Counted from the first letter of the stretch, positions 8,634 through 17,747 are shown. The stretch: 46,410 nucleotides of DNA from Altericroceibacterium xinjiangense (GCF_003958635.1 NZ_RSEK01000013.1:1-46410); one strand, 5' to 3'. A program made the numbers and translations. The notes: generated by a model not told the origin, from the sequence alone.

Positions 8634-10772
8634 CTAGAACTGCAATCTCACCCCGGCCGAGGCCGTGCGCGGTGCGCCAGGCTGGATCCAAAGAGCTGAG
8701 TAGCTGCTCGGGTAGTACACCTCATCAAGGAGATTGTTGGCTTCCGCGAACAACTCGAGCCGCTCATGGGGACGCCAGTTCGCGAAAGCGCGTACCAGAG
8801 TGTAGGCGGGCAGGTGGAAATCCGCGCCGGTCTCGCCCAGCCTTTCGCCAACGTGGTGCACGCCCGCGCCAACGCGGAGCGGCCGACCGGCCACATTGAC
8901 CTCGTTCGCGAGCTGCACGTTCAGATTATGCCGCGGGATATTGAGCAGCGGATCACCGGCCAGGATTGCAAACCCGAGGTCGGAGTCAATCACATCCTCG
9001 CGCACTTCCGCATCGATGAAGGCATAGGACAGCAGAAGCTCAAAACCACGCGGTAGCCGGCCTTGCACGTCGAGCTCCACACCGCGGCTTCCGGCTTCGC
9101 CGATCGGAAGCGAGAAACCCGGATTTCCAGGATCGGCGGCAAGCACATTTCCCTTGCGCAGTTCGAACGCGGCGAATGTGCCGGTAAGTGCGCCTTTCAA
9201 CAGCGCGAACTTGGTGCCGACTTCGAAGGATTTGCTCGTCTCGGGGTCAAACACGCGGCCCGCTGCGTCGGCGCCAATGTTTGAGCGGAACCCTTCACCG
9301 TAGGCGGCATAGACCGACAGCGCCCGGCTGGCTTCCCAGACGATGCCGAATTGCGGGCTGAAGCGATCGAACGAACGAGATTGTGCGGCACCCGAAGCAT
9401 TGTTGCGCGACAGCAGCGAGAACTCGTCAAACCGGCCACCTATGCGGATCTGAAGACTGTCCGTGAGGCTGATCTGATCCTGAAGATAGATGCCGTAAGC
9501 CGTCTGCCTGTCGGTACGGTCGGTCTGTGGGCCGAGTTGCGGAAGCGGGAAACGACCGTAAACAGGCAGGAAAATATCGATGATGTTGGATGCTTGCTCG
9601 GTAGGGTTGCTGCTTAGCGGCGGCGGGCGGTAACGCAGGAGGGACTGGTCATACTCGAACCGGTCGTAATCGGCACCGATCAGCAGCCGGTTGCGTAACC
9701 CACCAAGGCTGAAATCGCCCGCAACTTCTGCGCGAAGGACCGCATGTTGCGCATCGTAATCGCGGTACCGACGCTGCCGTGCAAGCGATCGGCCATCGCG
9801 AAAGAGCGGCTGCCGCGAAGCGGCAAGCTCCGGGTCGGAGGAAAAGCCTTCCAAGCTGGTTTGGCGATAGCTTCCGCCGCCCAGGAAGGTCCAGTCAGCG
9901 TTGAACTCGTGTTGCAGCTGAAGTTGGTGACCCGTGGCGTTGGCCTTCATCGGGCCGTCTCCAGGTTCACCCAGGAAGCGCGAGTTGGGGATGAGCCCAA
10001 GCTCGCCATCGATCGCGACCACGCCGCGATCGAACGGCACTTCCTTTCTGGTCAGTTCAAGATCGTAGCTGAGGACCGTATCCGGGCCCAGTCGAATGCC
10101 AACGGAGGGTAGAAAACCAAAGCTCTCGCTCTTTACGGTGTCCCGGAAACTGTCGGCGTTCTCAAAAAAGCCGATCAGCCGGACTGCGGCGGTCTCGCCA
10201 AGCGCGAGATTGACATCGGCATCGGCGCGAACGCTGTCGAAGCTGCCGTAACTTGCCGAAACCTCCCCTCGGTTGCTGCCGAACAAGGCGCGTTTCGTCA
10301 CGATGTTGACCGTTCCTCCTGGCTCGCCGCGCCCGAACAAGGCGGCGTTGGGCCCTTTGAGGATCTCGATCCGTTCAACGCCCGCTATGTCGCGCGGACC
10401 GCCGAAGCCGCGACCGGCATTGAAACCGTTCACCAAGTAGCCGGAGGGCTGGTTTGTGTCCCCGGTAAACCCGCGGACCGCATAGGAGTCCCATAGACCG
10501 CCGAAATTGTTCTGCCTGGCAACTGAGGCATTGAGGTCCAGTGCGGCGGTGAGATCGGTGATGTTGTTGTCTTCGAGCTGTTCACTGCCGATGATGCCGA
10601 TGGCTTGCGGGATTTCCCGGATCCCGAAGTCGCCCCGGTAGGCCTGGCGAATGCCGGCAACGACGATCTCCTGATCACCCGCACGATCGGCGTCTTCCGC
10701 AGCTTCCTGCGCCAGGGCGGGCGGAGCAAAAGACAGCATTGTTGCCGCGAGCAGCAGTCGGCGAAGAAACAT
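8634..10772 (-). CDS. TonB-dependent receptor, siderophore/metallophore type
   Basis: 712 residues from ATG at 10772, chosen for the GGAGGGAGGG site 4 bases upstream and because the signal peptide (MFLRRLLLAATMLSFAPPALAQ) begins there; longer readings have no ribosome site. The plug begins near QEIVVAGIR and includes the IPQAIGIIGSEQLED, YAVRGFTGD, ERIEILKGPNAALFGRGEPG and NIVTKR blocks typical of the FhuA/FpvA-like siderophore receptor family. The barrel ends in GVRLQF. Family knowledge says ferric siderophores, but the Zur-like gene directly downstream suggests zinc or another metallophore complex. It is divergent from an ABC transporter operon and shares a 177-bp control region with it. 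Confidence 0.92.
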   Translation of the reverse strand: MFLRRLLLAATMLSFAPPALAQEAAEDADRAGDQEIVVAGIRQAYRGDFGIREIPQAIGIIGSEQLEDNNITDLTAALDLNASVARQNNFGGLWDSYAVRGFTGDTNQPSGYLVNGFNAGRGFGGPRDIAGVERIEILKGPNAALFGRGEPGGTVNIVTKRALFGSNRGEVSASYGSFDSVRADADVNLALGETAAVRLIGFFENADSFRDTVKSESFGFLPSVGIRLGPDTVLSYDLELTRKEVPFDRGVVAIDGELGLIPNSRFLGEPGDGPMKANATGHQLQLQHEFNADWTFLGGGSYRQTSLEGFSSDPELAASRQPLFRDGRSLARQRRYRDYDAQHAVLRAEVAGDFSLGGLRNRLLIGADYDRFEYDQSLLRYRPPPLSSNPTEQASNIIDIFLPVYGRFPLPQLGPQTDRTDRQTAYGIYLQDQISLTDSLQIRIGGRFDEFSLLSRNNASGAAQSRSFDRFSPQFGIVWEASRALSVYAAYGEGFRSNIGADAAGRVFDPETSKSFEVGTKFALLKGALTGTFAAFELRKGNVLAADPGNPGFSLPIGEAGSRGVELDVQGRLPRGFELLLSYAFIDAEVREDVIDSDLGFAILAGDPLLNIPRHNLNVQLANEVNVAGRPLRVGAGVHHVGERLGETGADFHLPAYTLVRAFANWRPHERLELFAEANNLLDEVYYPSSYSALWIQPGAPRTASAGVRLQF

Positions 10773-10793
10773 CGAACCCTCCCTCCATACGCG

Positions 10794-10812
10794 CATGATA
10801 TACCATATCATG
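10794..10812. promoter_or_regulatory. AT-rich dyad 1, candidate Zur operator
   Basis: CATGATAT-ACC-ATATCATG, perfect 8-bp arms, 22 bases upstream of the receptor start at 10772. It has the size and symmetry of a Fur-family box. The adjacent Zur-like gene makes Zur the first candidate. Confidence 0.6.
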
Positions 10813-10857
10813 TGGCGGCGTGTCCCCTTGGCCCAAAGCGGGCATTCGTCAATGCTA

Positions 10858-10867
10858 TGATATATCA
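10858..10867. promoter_or_regulatory. AT-rich dyad 2 in the divergent promoter
   Basis: TGATATATCA, a 10-bp perfect palindrome sharing the GATAT core of the dyads on either side. It is shorter than a usual full Fur-family box and may be a half-conserved copy. Confidence 0.4.
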
Positions 10868-10890
10868 CCTCTCAATTGGAGGGCTCTTGC

Positions 10891-10903
10891 GTGATAATAT
10901 CAC
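10891..10903. promoter_or_regulatory. AT-rich dyad 3, candidate Zur operator for the ABC operon
   Basis: GTGATA-A-TATCAC, a perfect dyad 46 bases upstream of the GTG start of the ABC ATPase gene. It resembles Zur-type boxes built on GATA/TATC or TTATA/TATAA arms. With dyad 1 it would let one repressor control both divergent transcripts. Confidence 0.55.
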
Positions 10904-10949
10904 ATAACATATCCCGCCACCTGGTTTGGACGATCTGGGGAAAGAATCG

Positions 10950-11696
10950 GTGAAATCCGAAACGGCAGATGCAGTGCTTGAAGCCCGGCACCTGCGTCAC
11001 AGCTATGGCGCGCGCCGGGTTCTTGATGATCTAAGTCTTCGGGTCGGCGCCGGGGAAATCTACGCGCTGCTCGGCGGAAATGGTGCGGGCAAGTCGACGA
11101 CTCTCAACATCTTCCTGGGGTTTGTCCGCCCCGGATCGGGCAGCGCTTCGGTGTGCGGGATCGATCCATCGACCGCGCCTGACGAGGCGCGCGCGGCGCT
11201 CGCCTACGTTCCGGAAAGCGTCGCGTTGTACGACCACCTCTCTGCGTACGAGAACATCGACTATTTCCTGCACCTTGCCGGCGCGAACCGCCACCGGACA
11301 AGCGTTATCGATCCGGCACTGGATGATGTCGGGCTTGTGGCGAGCGCGCGCGGCCAGCGGGTCGGCGGTTTCTCGAAAGGAATGCGGCAGAAGGTGGCGA
11401 TTGCCCTCGCGTTGGCCCGCAACGTGCCCGTCCTGCTGCTGGACGAGCCGACCTCAGGTCTCGATCCCCGCGCCACGGCCGAGTTCAACGACCTGCTGGA
11501 AGCCGCGCGCAAGCGGGGAATCGCTACGCTGATGGCGACCCACGATCTGCTGAGCGCGGCCGCCGTTGCCGACCGGATCGGGTTCCTGCGGGAAGGGCAT
11601 CTGGACGAAGAGGTGGCGGCGAACGGGGGCGCGCGCTTCGACGTAGACGCCCTGTTCCGGCGCTATTCCGAACGGCGCGAAAGCCGGACGGCATGA
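10950..11696 (+). CDS. ABC transporter ATP-binding protein
   Basis: 248 residues. Walker A is GGNGAGKST (about residues 35-43), the signature is GGFSKGMRQKVAIALA, Walker B with the D-loop is VLLLDEPTSGLD, and the H-loop is ATHD. The sequence belongs to the CcmA/NosF-like group that energises ABC-2 type permeases, not to binding-protein-dependent importers. GTG at 10950 is preferred because GGGGAAAG lies 5 bases upstream; a TTG at 10926 would add eight residues. It overlaps the next gene by four bases (ATGA), so translation is coupled. Partners are the two permeases that follow. Direction of transport is not shown by the sequence; ABC-2 systems usually export. Confidence 0.93.
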   Translation: MKSETADAVLEARHLRHSYGARRVLDDLSLRVGAGEIYALLGGNGAGKSTTLNIFLGFVRPGSGSASVCGIDPSTAPDEARAALAYVPESVALYDHLSAYENIDYFLHLAGANRHRTSVIDPALDDVGLVASARGQRVGGFSKGMRQKVAIALALARNVPVLLLDEPTSGLDPRATAEFNDLLEAARKRGIATLMATHDLLSAAAVADRIGFLREGHLDEEVAANGGARFDVDALFRRYSERRESRTA

Positions 11697-13117
11697 GCGG
11701 GGCGACGGTCAGGATTGCGCGTGAGGAATGGCGTTGGCTCGCCCGGAGCCGCGTTGCCCTGGTGGCTGGTGTTCTGCTTTTGCTGCTGATCATCACGGCG
11801 ACGTTTACCAGCGTGCAAAAGCATGAAGCTATCGACGAAGCGCGAGCCCGCTACCAGTCGGAGCAGATCGAGCAGTTCTATAACCAGCCCGACCGGCACC
11901 CACACCGCATGGTGCATTACGGTCAGTATGTCTTCCGTCCGCTGGCTCCGCTTGCCTTCTTCGACACGGGAGTGGACGCTTACACGGGCAACATGGTGTT
12001 CCTCGAGGGGCACCGCCAGAACAGCGCCAACTTCGCGGAGGCGCGCCAGTCGTCGCTGATGCTGCGCTTCGGTCAGTTGACGCCCGCTTTCGTGCTGCAG
12101 ACACTCGCCCCCCTGCTCATCATCTTCCTCGCCTTCCGTGCGCTGGCGGGAGAGCGCGAGCGCGGAACGCTGCGCCTGATGCTGGCGCAGGGTATCTCCG
12201 CGCGACAAATCGTTTCCGGAAAGCTGATCGCGCACGCAGCCGTGGCCGGCGCAATCGTGTTGCCTGCCTTGCTGGCGCTGACGATCATGTCCGCGAGTTC
12301 AGGGGCAAGCGCGCAGGCCCTGCTGATCATACTGGGCTATTGTGCTTACCTGATTGTCTGGACGCTGATGGCGCTGGTACTTTCGGCTCTCGTTCCCCGC
12401 GCGCGTGATGCGTTGTTGGCGCTGGTTGCGCTGTGGATGGTGACAGTCGTGCTGCTGCCGCGCGGGTTGCCTGAACTGGTGGCCGCGAGCCAGACGTTGC
12501 CCACCCGGATAGAGACGGAGGTCGCCATCGGCCGCGATCTCAAGGCCATCGGCGACAGCCACGATCCCGACGATCCCTATTTCAACGACTTCAAGATGGA
12601 AGTGCTCGCGCGGTACGGCGTCTCGGACGTGCAGGACCTGCCGGTTCAGTATGCCGGACTGGTAGCAATGGAAGGCGAGCGGCTGACCTCCGACTTGTTC
12701 AACCGCTATGCTGCCGACGCCAATGCGCGGGAGGACCGGCAGAACGCGCTTGTGCGGACCTTCGGTTTGGCCAGCCCGCTGATTGCCGTTCGTCAGCTGT
12801 CGATGACGCTGGCCGGGACCGATCTCGACAACCACCAGGATTTTCTGAGTCAGGTTGAGAGTTACCGCTACAGCTTCGTCCAGCATCTCAATCGGATGCA
12901 GGCAGAGCAGATTCCGGCCGTCAACCCGGGTGAGGATCCCCGGATCGATGCCTCCAACTGGCTGGAGGTGCCGGGCTTCGCCTACGTCGCACCCAATCCG
13001 CTTGCTTATGCCGGTGGGCGCATCGCGCAAAGCTTCGGCATTCTCGCCGCATGGCTGGCCGGTCTTGCATGTCTGCTGATCCTTGCTGCCCGCCGGCTCG
13101 AAAGGATCGCCCGATGA
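11693..13117 (+). CDS. ABC-2 type permease, DUF3526-like (first)
   Basis: 474 residues. An N-terminal membrane helix (about 22-38) is followed by a soluble region of about 100 residues containing HPHRMVHYGQYVFRPLAPLAFFD, then a cluster of about five helices (about 130-270), a second large soluble segment, and a last helix near the C-terminus (FGILAAWLAGLACLLILAARR). This topology, with two extracytoplasmic blocks, is that of DUF3526/NosY-like permeases. The motif GERERGTLRLMLAQG after the first core helix is the usual coupling element of ABC-2 permeases. It overlaps both the ATPase gene and the next permease gene by ATGA, so the three products are probably made in fixed ratio. Confidence 0.88.
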   Translation: MSGATVRIAREEWRWLARSRVALVAGVLLLLLIITATFTSVQKHEAIDEARARYQSEQIEQFYNQPDRHPHRMVHYGQYVFRPLAPLAFFDTGVDAYTGNMVFLEGHRQNSANFAEARQSSLMLRFGQLTPAFVLQTLAPLLIIFLAFRALAGERERGTLRLMLAQGISARQIVSGKLIAHAAVAGAIVLPALLALTIMSASSGASAQALLIILGYCAYLIVWTLMALVLSALVPRARDALLALVALWMVTVVLLPRGLPELVAASQTLPTRIETEVAIGRDLKAIGDSHDPDDPYFNDFKMEVLARYGVSDVQDLPVQYAGLVAMEGERLTSDLFNRYAADANAREDRQNALVRTFGLASPLIAVRQLSMTLAGTDLDNHQDFLSQVESYRYSFVQHLNRMQAEQIPAVNPGEDPRIDASNWLEVPGFAYVAPNPLAYAGGRIAQSFGILAAWLAGLACLLILAARRLERIAR

Positions 13118-14529
13118 GCCTTTTTCTTGCCGAGTTGAAGCTGACGTTGCGTTCCCGCATCGCGGCGGCGGCGCTCTTTCTCCTGTTCCTTCTCGCTGCT
13201 TTAGCGGTCTGGTCCGGCATCTCTCTATCTGACCGGCAGAACGCCGCGATCGAGCGGGTACAGGCGGCCCACGCACAGGATCTCGCCGCCGTGGCCAGGG
13301 TGTACGGCCAACCGGATGGAGATGCCGGCTACGGTGCCTACTACACTTTCTACCTGACCTGGGATCGCCCTTCGCCGCTCGCCTTTGCGGCAATCGGGCA
13401 GCGCGACATCCAGCCCTTTACCCTGCGCGTGCGCACGCTCGGATTGCATTCGCAGCTCTACGAATCCGAGAACATCAATGCCGAACTCGCTTTGCCGGGA
13501 CCGTTCGACTGGGCGTTCGTCCTCATTTACCTCGCACCGCTCGCCGTTCTCGTGTTGCTGCACGATCTCGTTGCCGGAGAGCGCGAGGCAGGGCGGCTGC
13601 GCCTGCTGCTGTCGCTTCCGGGCGCGCGGGGCCTGTGGGCGCGGCGGCTCGGCGCACGCTATCTTCTGGTTCTTGCAGCGCTCGCGCTTCCGCTGGTCCT
13701 CGGGCTCATGCTCACGCAAGCTCCGCTGACGCTGGGCGCGGGGAGCCTGCTGGTGGCAGCTCTTTACCTGGCTTTCTGGTCCGGCCTGGGCCTGCTGGTC
13801 GCTGCGCTGGTGCGCAGTTCAGGCGGAGGAGCGGCCACGCTGCTCGGTTGCTGGATCGTTCTGACGCTGGTCGCTCCCACGCTCGCCACGAGCGCGATCA
13901 ACTCTGCGATCCCCGCAGCTCGGGGTACTGACCTGAGCCTTGCGCAGCGGGAAATCGTCCACGCAGCCTGGGACAAGCCGAAGGAAGAAACGTTCGATGC
14001 GTTCTTCGTCAATCATCCCGAATGGCGGGACACACCCCCGGTAACGGGCCGCTTCCACTGGAAGTGGTACTATGCCTTCCATCAGGTCGGCGACGAGGCA
14101 GTCGCGCCGCAGGTGGCGGAATACCGCGCCAGCCTTGCCGCCAGGGAGCGGTGGACGGAGCGGGTCGGCTGGCTGCTGCCGACCGTCTCCACACAAGTGC
14201 TGCTGCACCGCCTTGCCGACACCGATCTGCAGGCGCATCTCGCCTACCAGGACAGCATAGCCGCGCTCCACCGGCGGATCCGCTACTTCTACTATCCCTA
14301 TGTCTTCGAGGAACGCCCGTTTACCGCTGCGGACTTCGAGCGTTTGCCCGACTATCAGCCGCGGCCATCCGGCGGATCGCTAGCCTGGGGCTCGCTCATC
14401 GCGCTGGGGCTTGCCGCACTTGCGTTGCTGGCGCTGAGTCTTCGGCGGGCGCATCGGGTGGAAATGGTGCAGCCTACAGCCACGAGCCGCCCCGGGCGTG
14501 GCTTCCTTTCCAAACCTGCCTTCACCTGA
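13114..14529 (+). CDS. ABC-2 type permease, DUF3526-like (second)
   Basis: 471 residues from ATG at 13114, inside the ATGA overlap with the previous stop. Same topology as its neighbour: first helix at about 14-32 (FLLFLLAALAVWSG), a periplasmic block with GYGAYYTFYLTWDRPSPLAFAAIGQRD in part, the GEREAGRLRLLLSLPGARG coupling element, a helix cluster to about residue 275, a second soluble block, and a last helix (SLIALGLAALALLALSLRR). It likely forms a heterodimer with the preceding permease. The paired large extracytoplasmic domains suggest that the complex handles a periplasmic substrate or partner. The downstream TonB receptor begins 11 bases after the stop. Confidence 0.88.
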   Translation: MSLFLAELKLTLRSRIAAAALFLLFLLAALAVWSGISLSDRQNAAIERVQAAHAQDLAAVARVYGQPDGDAGYGAYYTFYLTWDRPSPLAFAAIGQRDIQPFTLRVRTLGLHSQLYESENINAELALPGPFDWAFVLIYLAPLAVLVLLHDLVAGEREAGRLRLLLSLPGARGLWARRLGARYLLVLAALALPLVLGLMLTQAPLTLGAGSLLVAALYLAFWSGLGLLVAALVRSSGGGAATLLGCWIVLTLVAPTLATSAINSAIPAARGTDLSLAQREIVHAAWDKPKEETFDAFFVNHPEWRDTPPVTGRFHWKWYYAFHQVGDEAVAPQVAEYRASLAARERWTERVGWLLPTVSTQVLLHRLADTDLQAHLAYQDSIAALHRRIRYFYYPYVFEERPFTAADFERLPDYQPRPSGGSLAWGSLIALGLAALALLALSLRRAHRVEMVQPTATSRPGRGFLSKPAFT

Positions 14530-14539
14530 CCGGACACCA

Positions 14540-16456
14540 ATGCTGTACCGGCTCCTAGGCGGTGTGTTGCTCGCCGCCATCGGCTCGTCCCCCGCTCAGG
14601 CGCAACGCACGAATGAGGATGTCGTGGCGCAGGCGGACGACGCGTTCGGCGTCAGCATCGGCAACGAACGGGTAGGGCTTTACAGCGCTTCCGACGTACG
14701 CGGCTTTTCGCCCGCGACAGCGGGCAATATCCGGCTGGAGGATCTGTATTACGATAGGGCAGGGTCGTTTACCGACCGGCTGCATACCGGAACGACAATC
14801 CGGGTCGGGCTCACGAGTCAGGACTACCTGTTCCCCGCCCCGACGGGCATTGCCGAATACCGCGTCCGGCGTGCGGGAAAGAAGCCTCTCGTCTCGGTGC
14901 TGCTGGGATACGGCACGCTGGGCGGCGGGCGCATCGAAGTGGACGCAGAGTTGCCTCTCGATCCGGATCGCCTGGGGTTGACGGCGGGCATCGGCTTCTA
15001 CGCCGATGAGCTGCCGGCTGGAAACGGTGGCTATTTCGTGTCGCTGGCCTCCGCGATGCACTGGCGGCCCGGAGGTGATGTAGAGGTGATCCCGTTCTGG
15101 AGCCGGATAGACGGGATTGACCGGGAAGCCATGCCCGTCTTCGTCCCTGGATCGGATCGATTGCCGCCGCGGGTCGAGCGGCGCCGCTTCATTGGCCCCG
15201 CATGGACCGATGCGCGCACCGTCAGCACGAACATGGGCATCGTCACGCGCGGCGGAACCGGGAACTGGGAAACGGCGCTGGGCGTGTTCCGCTCGGTTCA
15301 GGAGGACCGCACCGGCTTTGTAGATCTGGTTGCCGGGATTGATCCGAGTGGGCAGGCGAACCGGCTAGTCACCTCGCAGCCGTCCCGCCAGCAGAGTTCG
15401 ACCAGCGGAGAAGCGCGGGTCGGTCGTCGCTTGATCGAGGGAAATCGTCTGCACCGGATCACGCTGGCGTTGCGCGGCCGCGACCGCCACAACGAGTATG
15501 GCGGCGGCCGTACGATCGATTTCGGCCCACAACCTTTCGATGCACCTCTGAACGACCCGAAGCCGGATTTCAGCTTCGGGCGGCAAACGAACGAGAGCGT
15601 TACACAGTGGACCCCTGGCCTCGGCTATGGCCTGCAGTGGCGTGGCGTCGGCTCGCTCCAGCTCGGCGCGCAGTGGACTGACTACAGGAAGCGCATCTTC
15701 CTGCCCGGCGGCAACACGGCCGAAGCGCACGAGCAGGCATGGTTGTTCAACGCCGCCGCCTCGATCCAGCTTGCGTCCGACCTTGCGCTTTACGGCAGCT
15801 ATGCGCGCGGTCTTGAGGAAAGCGGGATTGCACCCGACACGGTGATCAACCGGGGGGAAGCGCTGCCCGCGATCTTCACGCGCCAGGTCGATGCCGGGCT
15901 GCGCTGGGTGCTGCCGAACTCCATGCGGCTTGTCGCGGGAGCGTTCGAGATCGAAAAACCATACTTCGCAGCCAACGAGGAAAACCGGTTCGTCGAACTC
16001 GGTACGGTTCGCCACCGGGGTCTGGAGTTCAGCCTGTCCGGTTCCCCGGCGAAACGCCTGTCCCTGCTGGCGGGTGCGGTGTTTATGCAGCCCGACGTCA
16101 CGGGCCTGCCTGTGGAGCAGGGCCGCATTGGCCGGCGACCGGTAGGGCAGACCGGCACGATCCTCACGCTTTCAGGCAATTACGACGTTATCGCAGTCGA
16201 GGGGCTGGCGCTCACATTCGCGGCTAACCATCGCGGCAACCGGCTCGGAGATCGCCTGAACCGGGTGATGCTGCCGCCGGTCACCACGCTCGAGGCAGGC
16301 CTCCGCTATCGTTTTCACCTTGGTGAGGTGCCATCGCTGCTACGCTTCCGCGTCACCAATCTCACCAATGCCTATGAATGGCAGGTGGTCAGCAGCGGCA
16401 GCTACGCCGTGACCGCACCTCGCTCGTTCACCCTGTTTCTGACTATGGACTTGTAG
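14540..16456 (+). CDS. TonB-dependent receptor of the ABC/DUF3526 operon
   Basis: 638 residues from ATG at 14540; a longer reading from 14498 would overlap the permease gene and lacks the signal peptide context. The signal peptide (LLGGVLLAAIGSSPAQAQ) is followed by a short plug with an atypical start: no EIVVT-like TonB box is seen, and the plug opens with FGVSIGNERVGLYSASDVRGFSP. Plug landmarks are RLEDLYYD and RVGLTSQDYLFPAP. The barrel ends YAVTAPRSFTLFLTMDL, without the usual terminal Phe or Trp. The spacing of 10 bases from the permease gene makes it part of the same operon. It would bring the same substrate across the outer membrane that the ABC proteins handle, or cooperate with the divergent receptor. 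Confidence 0.87.
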   Translation: MLYRLLGGVLLAAIGSSPAQAQRTNEDVVAQADDAFGVSIGNERVGLYSASDVRGFSPATAGNIRLEDLYYDRAGSFTDRLHTGTTIRVGLTSQDYLFPAPTGIAEYRVRRAGKKPLVSVLLGYGTLGGGRIEVDAELPLDPDRLGLTAGIGFYADELPAGNGGYFVSLASAMHWRPGGDVEVIPFWSRIDGIDREAMPVFVPGSDRLPPRVERRRFIGPAWTDARTVSTNMGIVTRGGTGNWETALGVFRSVQEDRTGFVDLVAGIDPSGQANRLVTSQPSRQQSSTSGEARVGRRLIEGNRLHRITLALRGRDRHNEYGGGRTIDFGPQPFDAPLNDPKPDFSFGRQTNESVTQWTPGLGYGLQWRGVGSLQLGAQWTDYRKRIFLPGGNTAEAHEQAWLFNAAASIQLASDLALYGSYARGLEESGIAPDTVINRGEALPAIFTRQVDAGLRWVLPNSMRLVAGAFEIEKPYFAANEENRFVELGTVRHRGLEFSLSGSPAKRLSLLAGAVFMQPDVTGLPVEQGRIGRRPVGQTGTILTLSGNYDVIAVEGLALTFAANHRGNRLGDRLNRVMLPPVTTLEAGLRYRFHLGEVPSLLRFRVTNLTNAYEWQVVSSGSYAVTAPRSFTLFLTMDL

Positions 16457-16504
16457 CATCTCGGTTAGTGAACCTGTGCGCGGACGACGCGCAAAAAGTC
16501 CGAT

Positions 16505-16695
16505 GGCACTGCCGGACGTAATGCACCTCCCGGTAGGCGAGGGGCATAGCCCTCCCGCGTAAGCCAGCCATTCCGCCCCGGCATCCTAACTCTCTCCCAA
16601 GGTGATCCGCCTCCTCGGCATGATGCCTATTCGCTTCCCGCTTTCACTGAGGAATGTGGAGGACTCTTCGAACGCGGGATCGGCATCTCATAGCC
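16505..16695 (+). mobile_element. IS6-family relic 2 (left end only)
   Basis: Starts with ggcactgccgga and closely parallels relic 1 from the left end through the ATGCACCT block and GTAGGCGAGGGGCAT to the degraded transposase start (CCAGCCA, then GGTGATCCGCCTC and GAGGAATGTGGAGGAC). Similarity fades near 16695, so only about the first quarter of the element remains, with frame breaks. It fills most of the 358-bp gap between the TonB receptor and the LysR gene. Confidence 0.65.
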
Positions 16696-16814
16696 GGCGG
16701 TGCGCAAATAGCCGGTATCGGTCTTGAGTGCTTGTGGCGCATGACGGCGGAGAGCAGCCTCAGGGCCCTCTATGACCGGACGATGCGTTCAGGCGGACGG
16801 CTCCCGAACCAGCT

Positions 16815-17747
16815 TCAGGGTCGCAACGCCGGATACGTCGCGTCTCCCAGCACCGCAGAAGTCGCGAACTCCTTTAGCGCGTGCAATGCGGGGCTGCTCG
16901 CGCTGGGCTTCTCAAACCAGACGAGAAGCCAGCCTCTCAATGGGTATAGCATCACGATGTCATGCCGTGCTTCTGCTCTTATCATCACGTTGCTGAGGGA
17001 AGCCACACCCAGCCCGCGTTCGACCATTGAGGCAATGACGTCGTAGTACTTCGTCCGGCCCACGACCTGCGTCGGCTGAATACCCGCCTCGGAGAAGGCC
17101 GCGAGAGTCAGGCGCTCCTGCTGACTTCCGACTGGCGGAAGAATGAAAGGCAGATTCCCTATCGCTTCTGGAGACAAGGGTTCGGCCTGTCCGCTGATAA
17201 ACTTTTTGCGACCATAAACCCCGCCCTCCACACGAGCGAGGTGCAGAAAACGTTCGTCGAGCGCAGTGCCTTCGACGACGTGAAGCAGAGCGCAGTCGAA
17301 ATGGCCCTCGTCCAGCTTCTTGAGGGCTCCCGGGCCATGCGGCAGTCGGGGGACAAAGTCGCACTCGATGTCGGGATTATTATAGAGGAAGTCGTCCAGC
17401 TTCGGCCGGATGTACCGGTCCATCAATCCCTGACCGATCAGAACACGAAAACGCGTGACTTGGCGCGAGACGGGTGTGCTTTCACGATGCGAGGCGAGTT
17501 TCCCCACGACTGTCCAAAAGTCCTGCAGGTCTGTCGTGAATGCCTGACCTTCGCGCGTAAGCGCCGGTTGCCTCCCGGGTGACCTCTCGATGAGCTGGAC
17601 CCCCAACTGCCGTTCCAGCTCCTTGATCTGGTTGCTCACCGAAGCTTGGGAAATACCGAGCTTTTCCGCGGTTTCGCCAAAGCTGCGCAGTTCACTGAGC
17701 CGAGTAAAAACCTCAAGCTGTCGCAGGGTGAAAGGCAGGTTTGGCAC
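16815..17747 (-). CDS. LysR-family transcriptional regulator
   Basis: 310 residues, the standard LysR length. An N-terminal winged helix-turn-helix (FTLRQLEVFTRL, then GISQASVSNQIKELERQLG) is followed by a two-lobed effector domain from about residue 95. The GTG start at 17747 fits the family N-terminus; no strong ribosome site is visible. It is transcribed away from the TonB receptor-sulfatase pair at 17964-21951, with a 7-bp-arm dyad 10 bases upstream of its own start. The usual arrangement would be control of the divergent genes and itself in response to a sulfated ligand or its product. The effector cannot be read from sequence. Confidence 0.92.
   Translation of the reverse strand: MPNLPFTLRQLEVFTRLSELRSFGETAEKLGISQASVSNQIKELERQLGVQLIERSPGRQPALTREGQAFTTDLQDFWTVVGKLASHRESTPVSRQVTRFRVLIGQGLMDRYIRPKLDDFLYNNPDIECDFVPRLPHGPGALKKLDEGHFDCALLHVVEGTALDERFLHLARVEGGVYGRKKFISGQAEPLSPEAIGNLPFILPPVGSQQERLTLAAFSEAGIQPTQVVGRTKYYDVIASMVERGLGVASLSNVMIRAEARHDIVMLYPLRGWLLVWFEKPSASSPALHALKEFATSAVLGDATYPALRP

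Noticed and set aside
16486-16505. Possible terminator after the second receptor of the ABC operon (GCGCG-GACGA-CGCGC)
   Set aside because: Followed by AAAAAG and not T on the plus strand, and the stem is only five pairs; it does not terminate the plus-strand operon.
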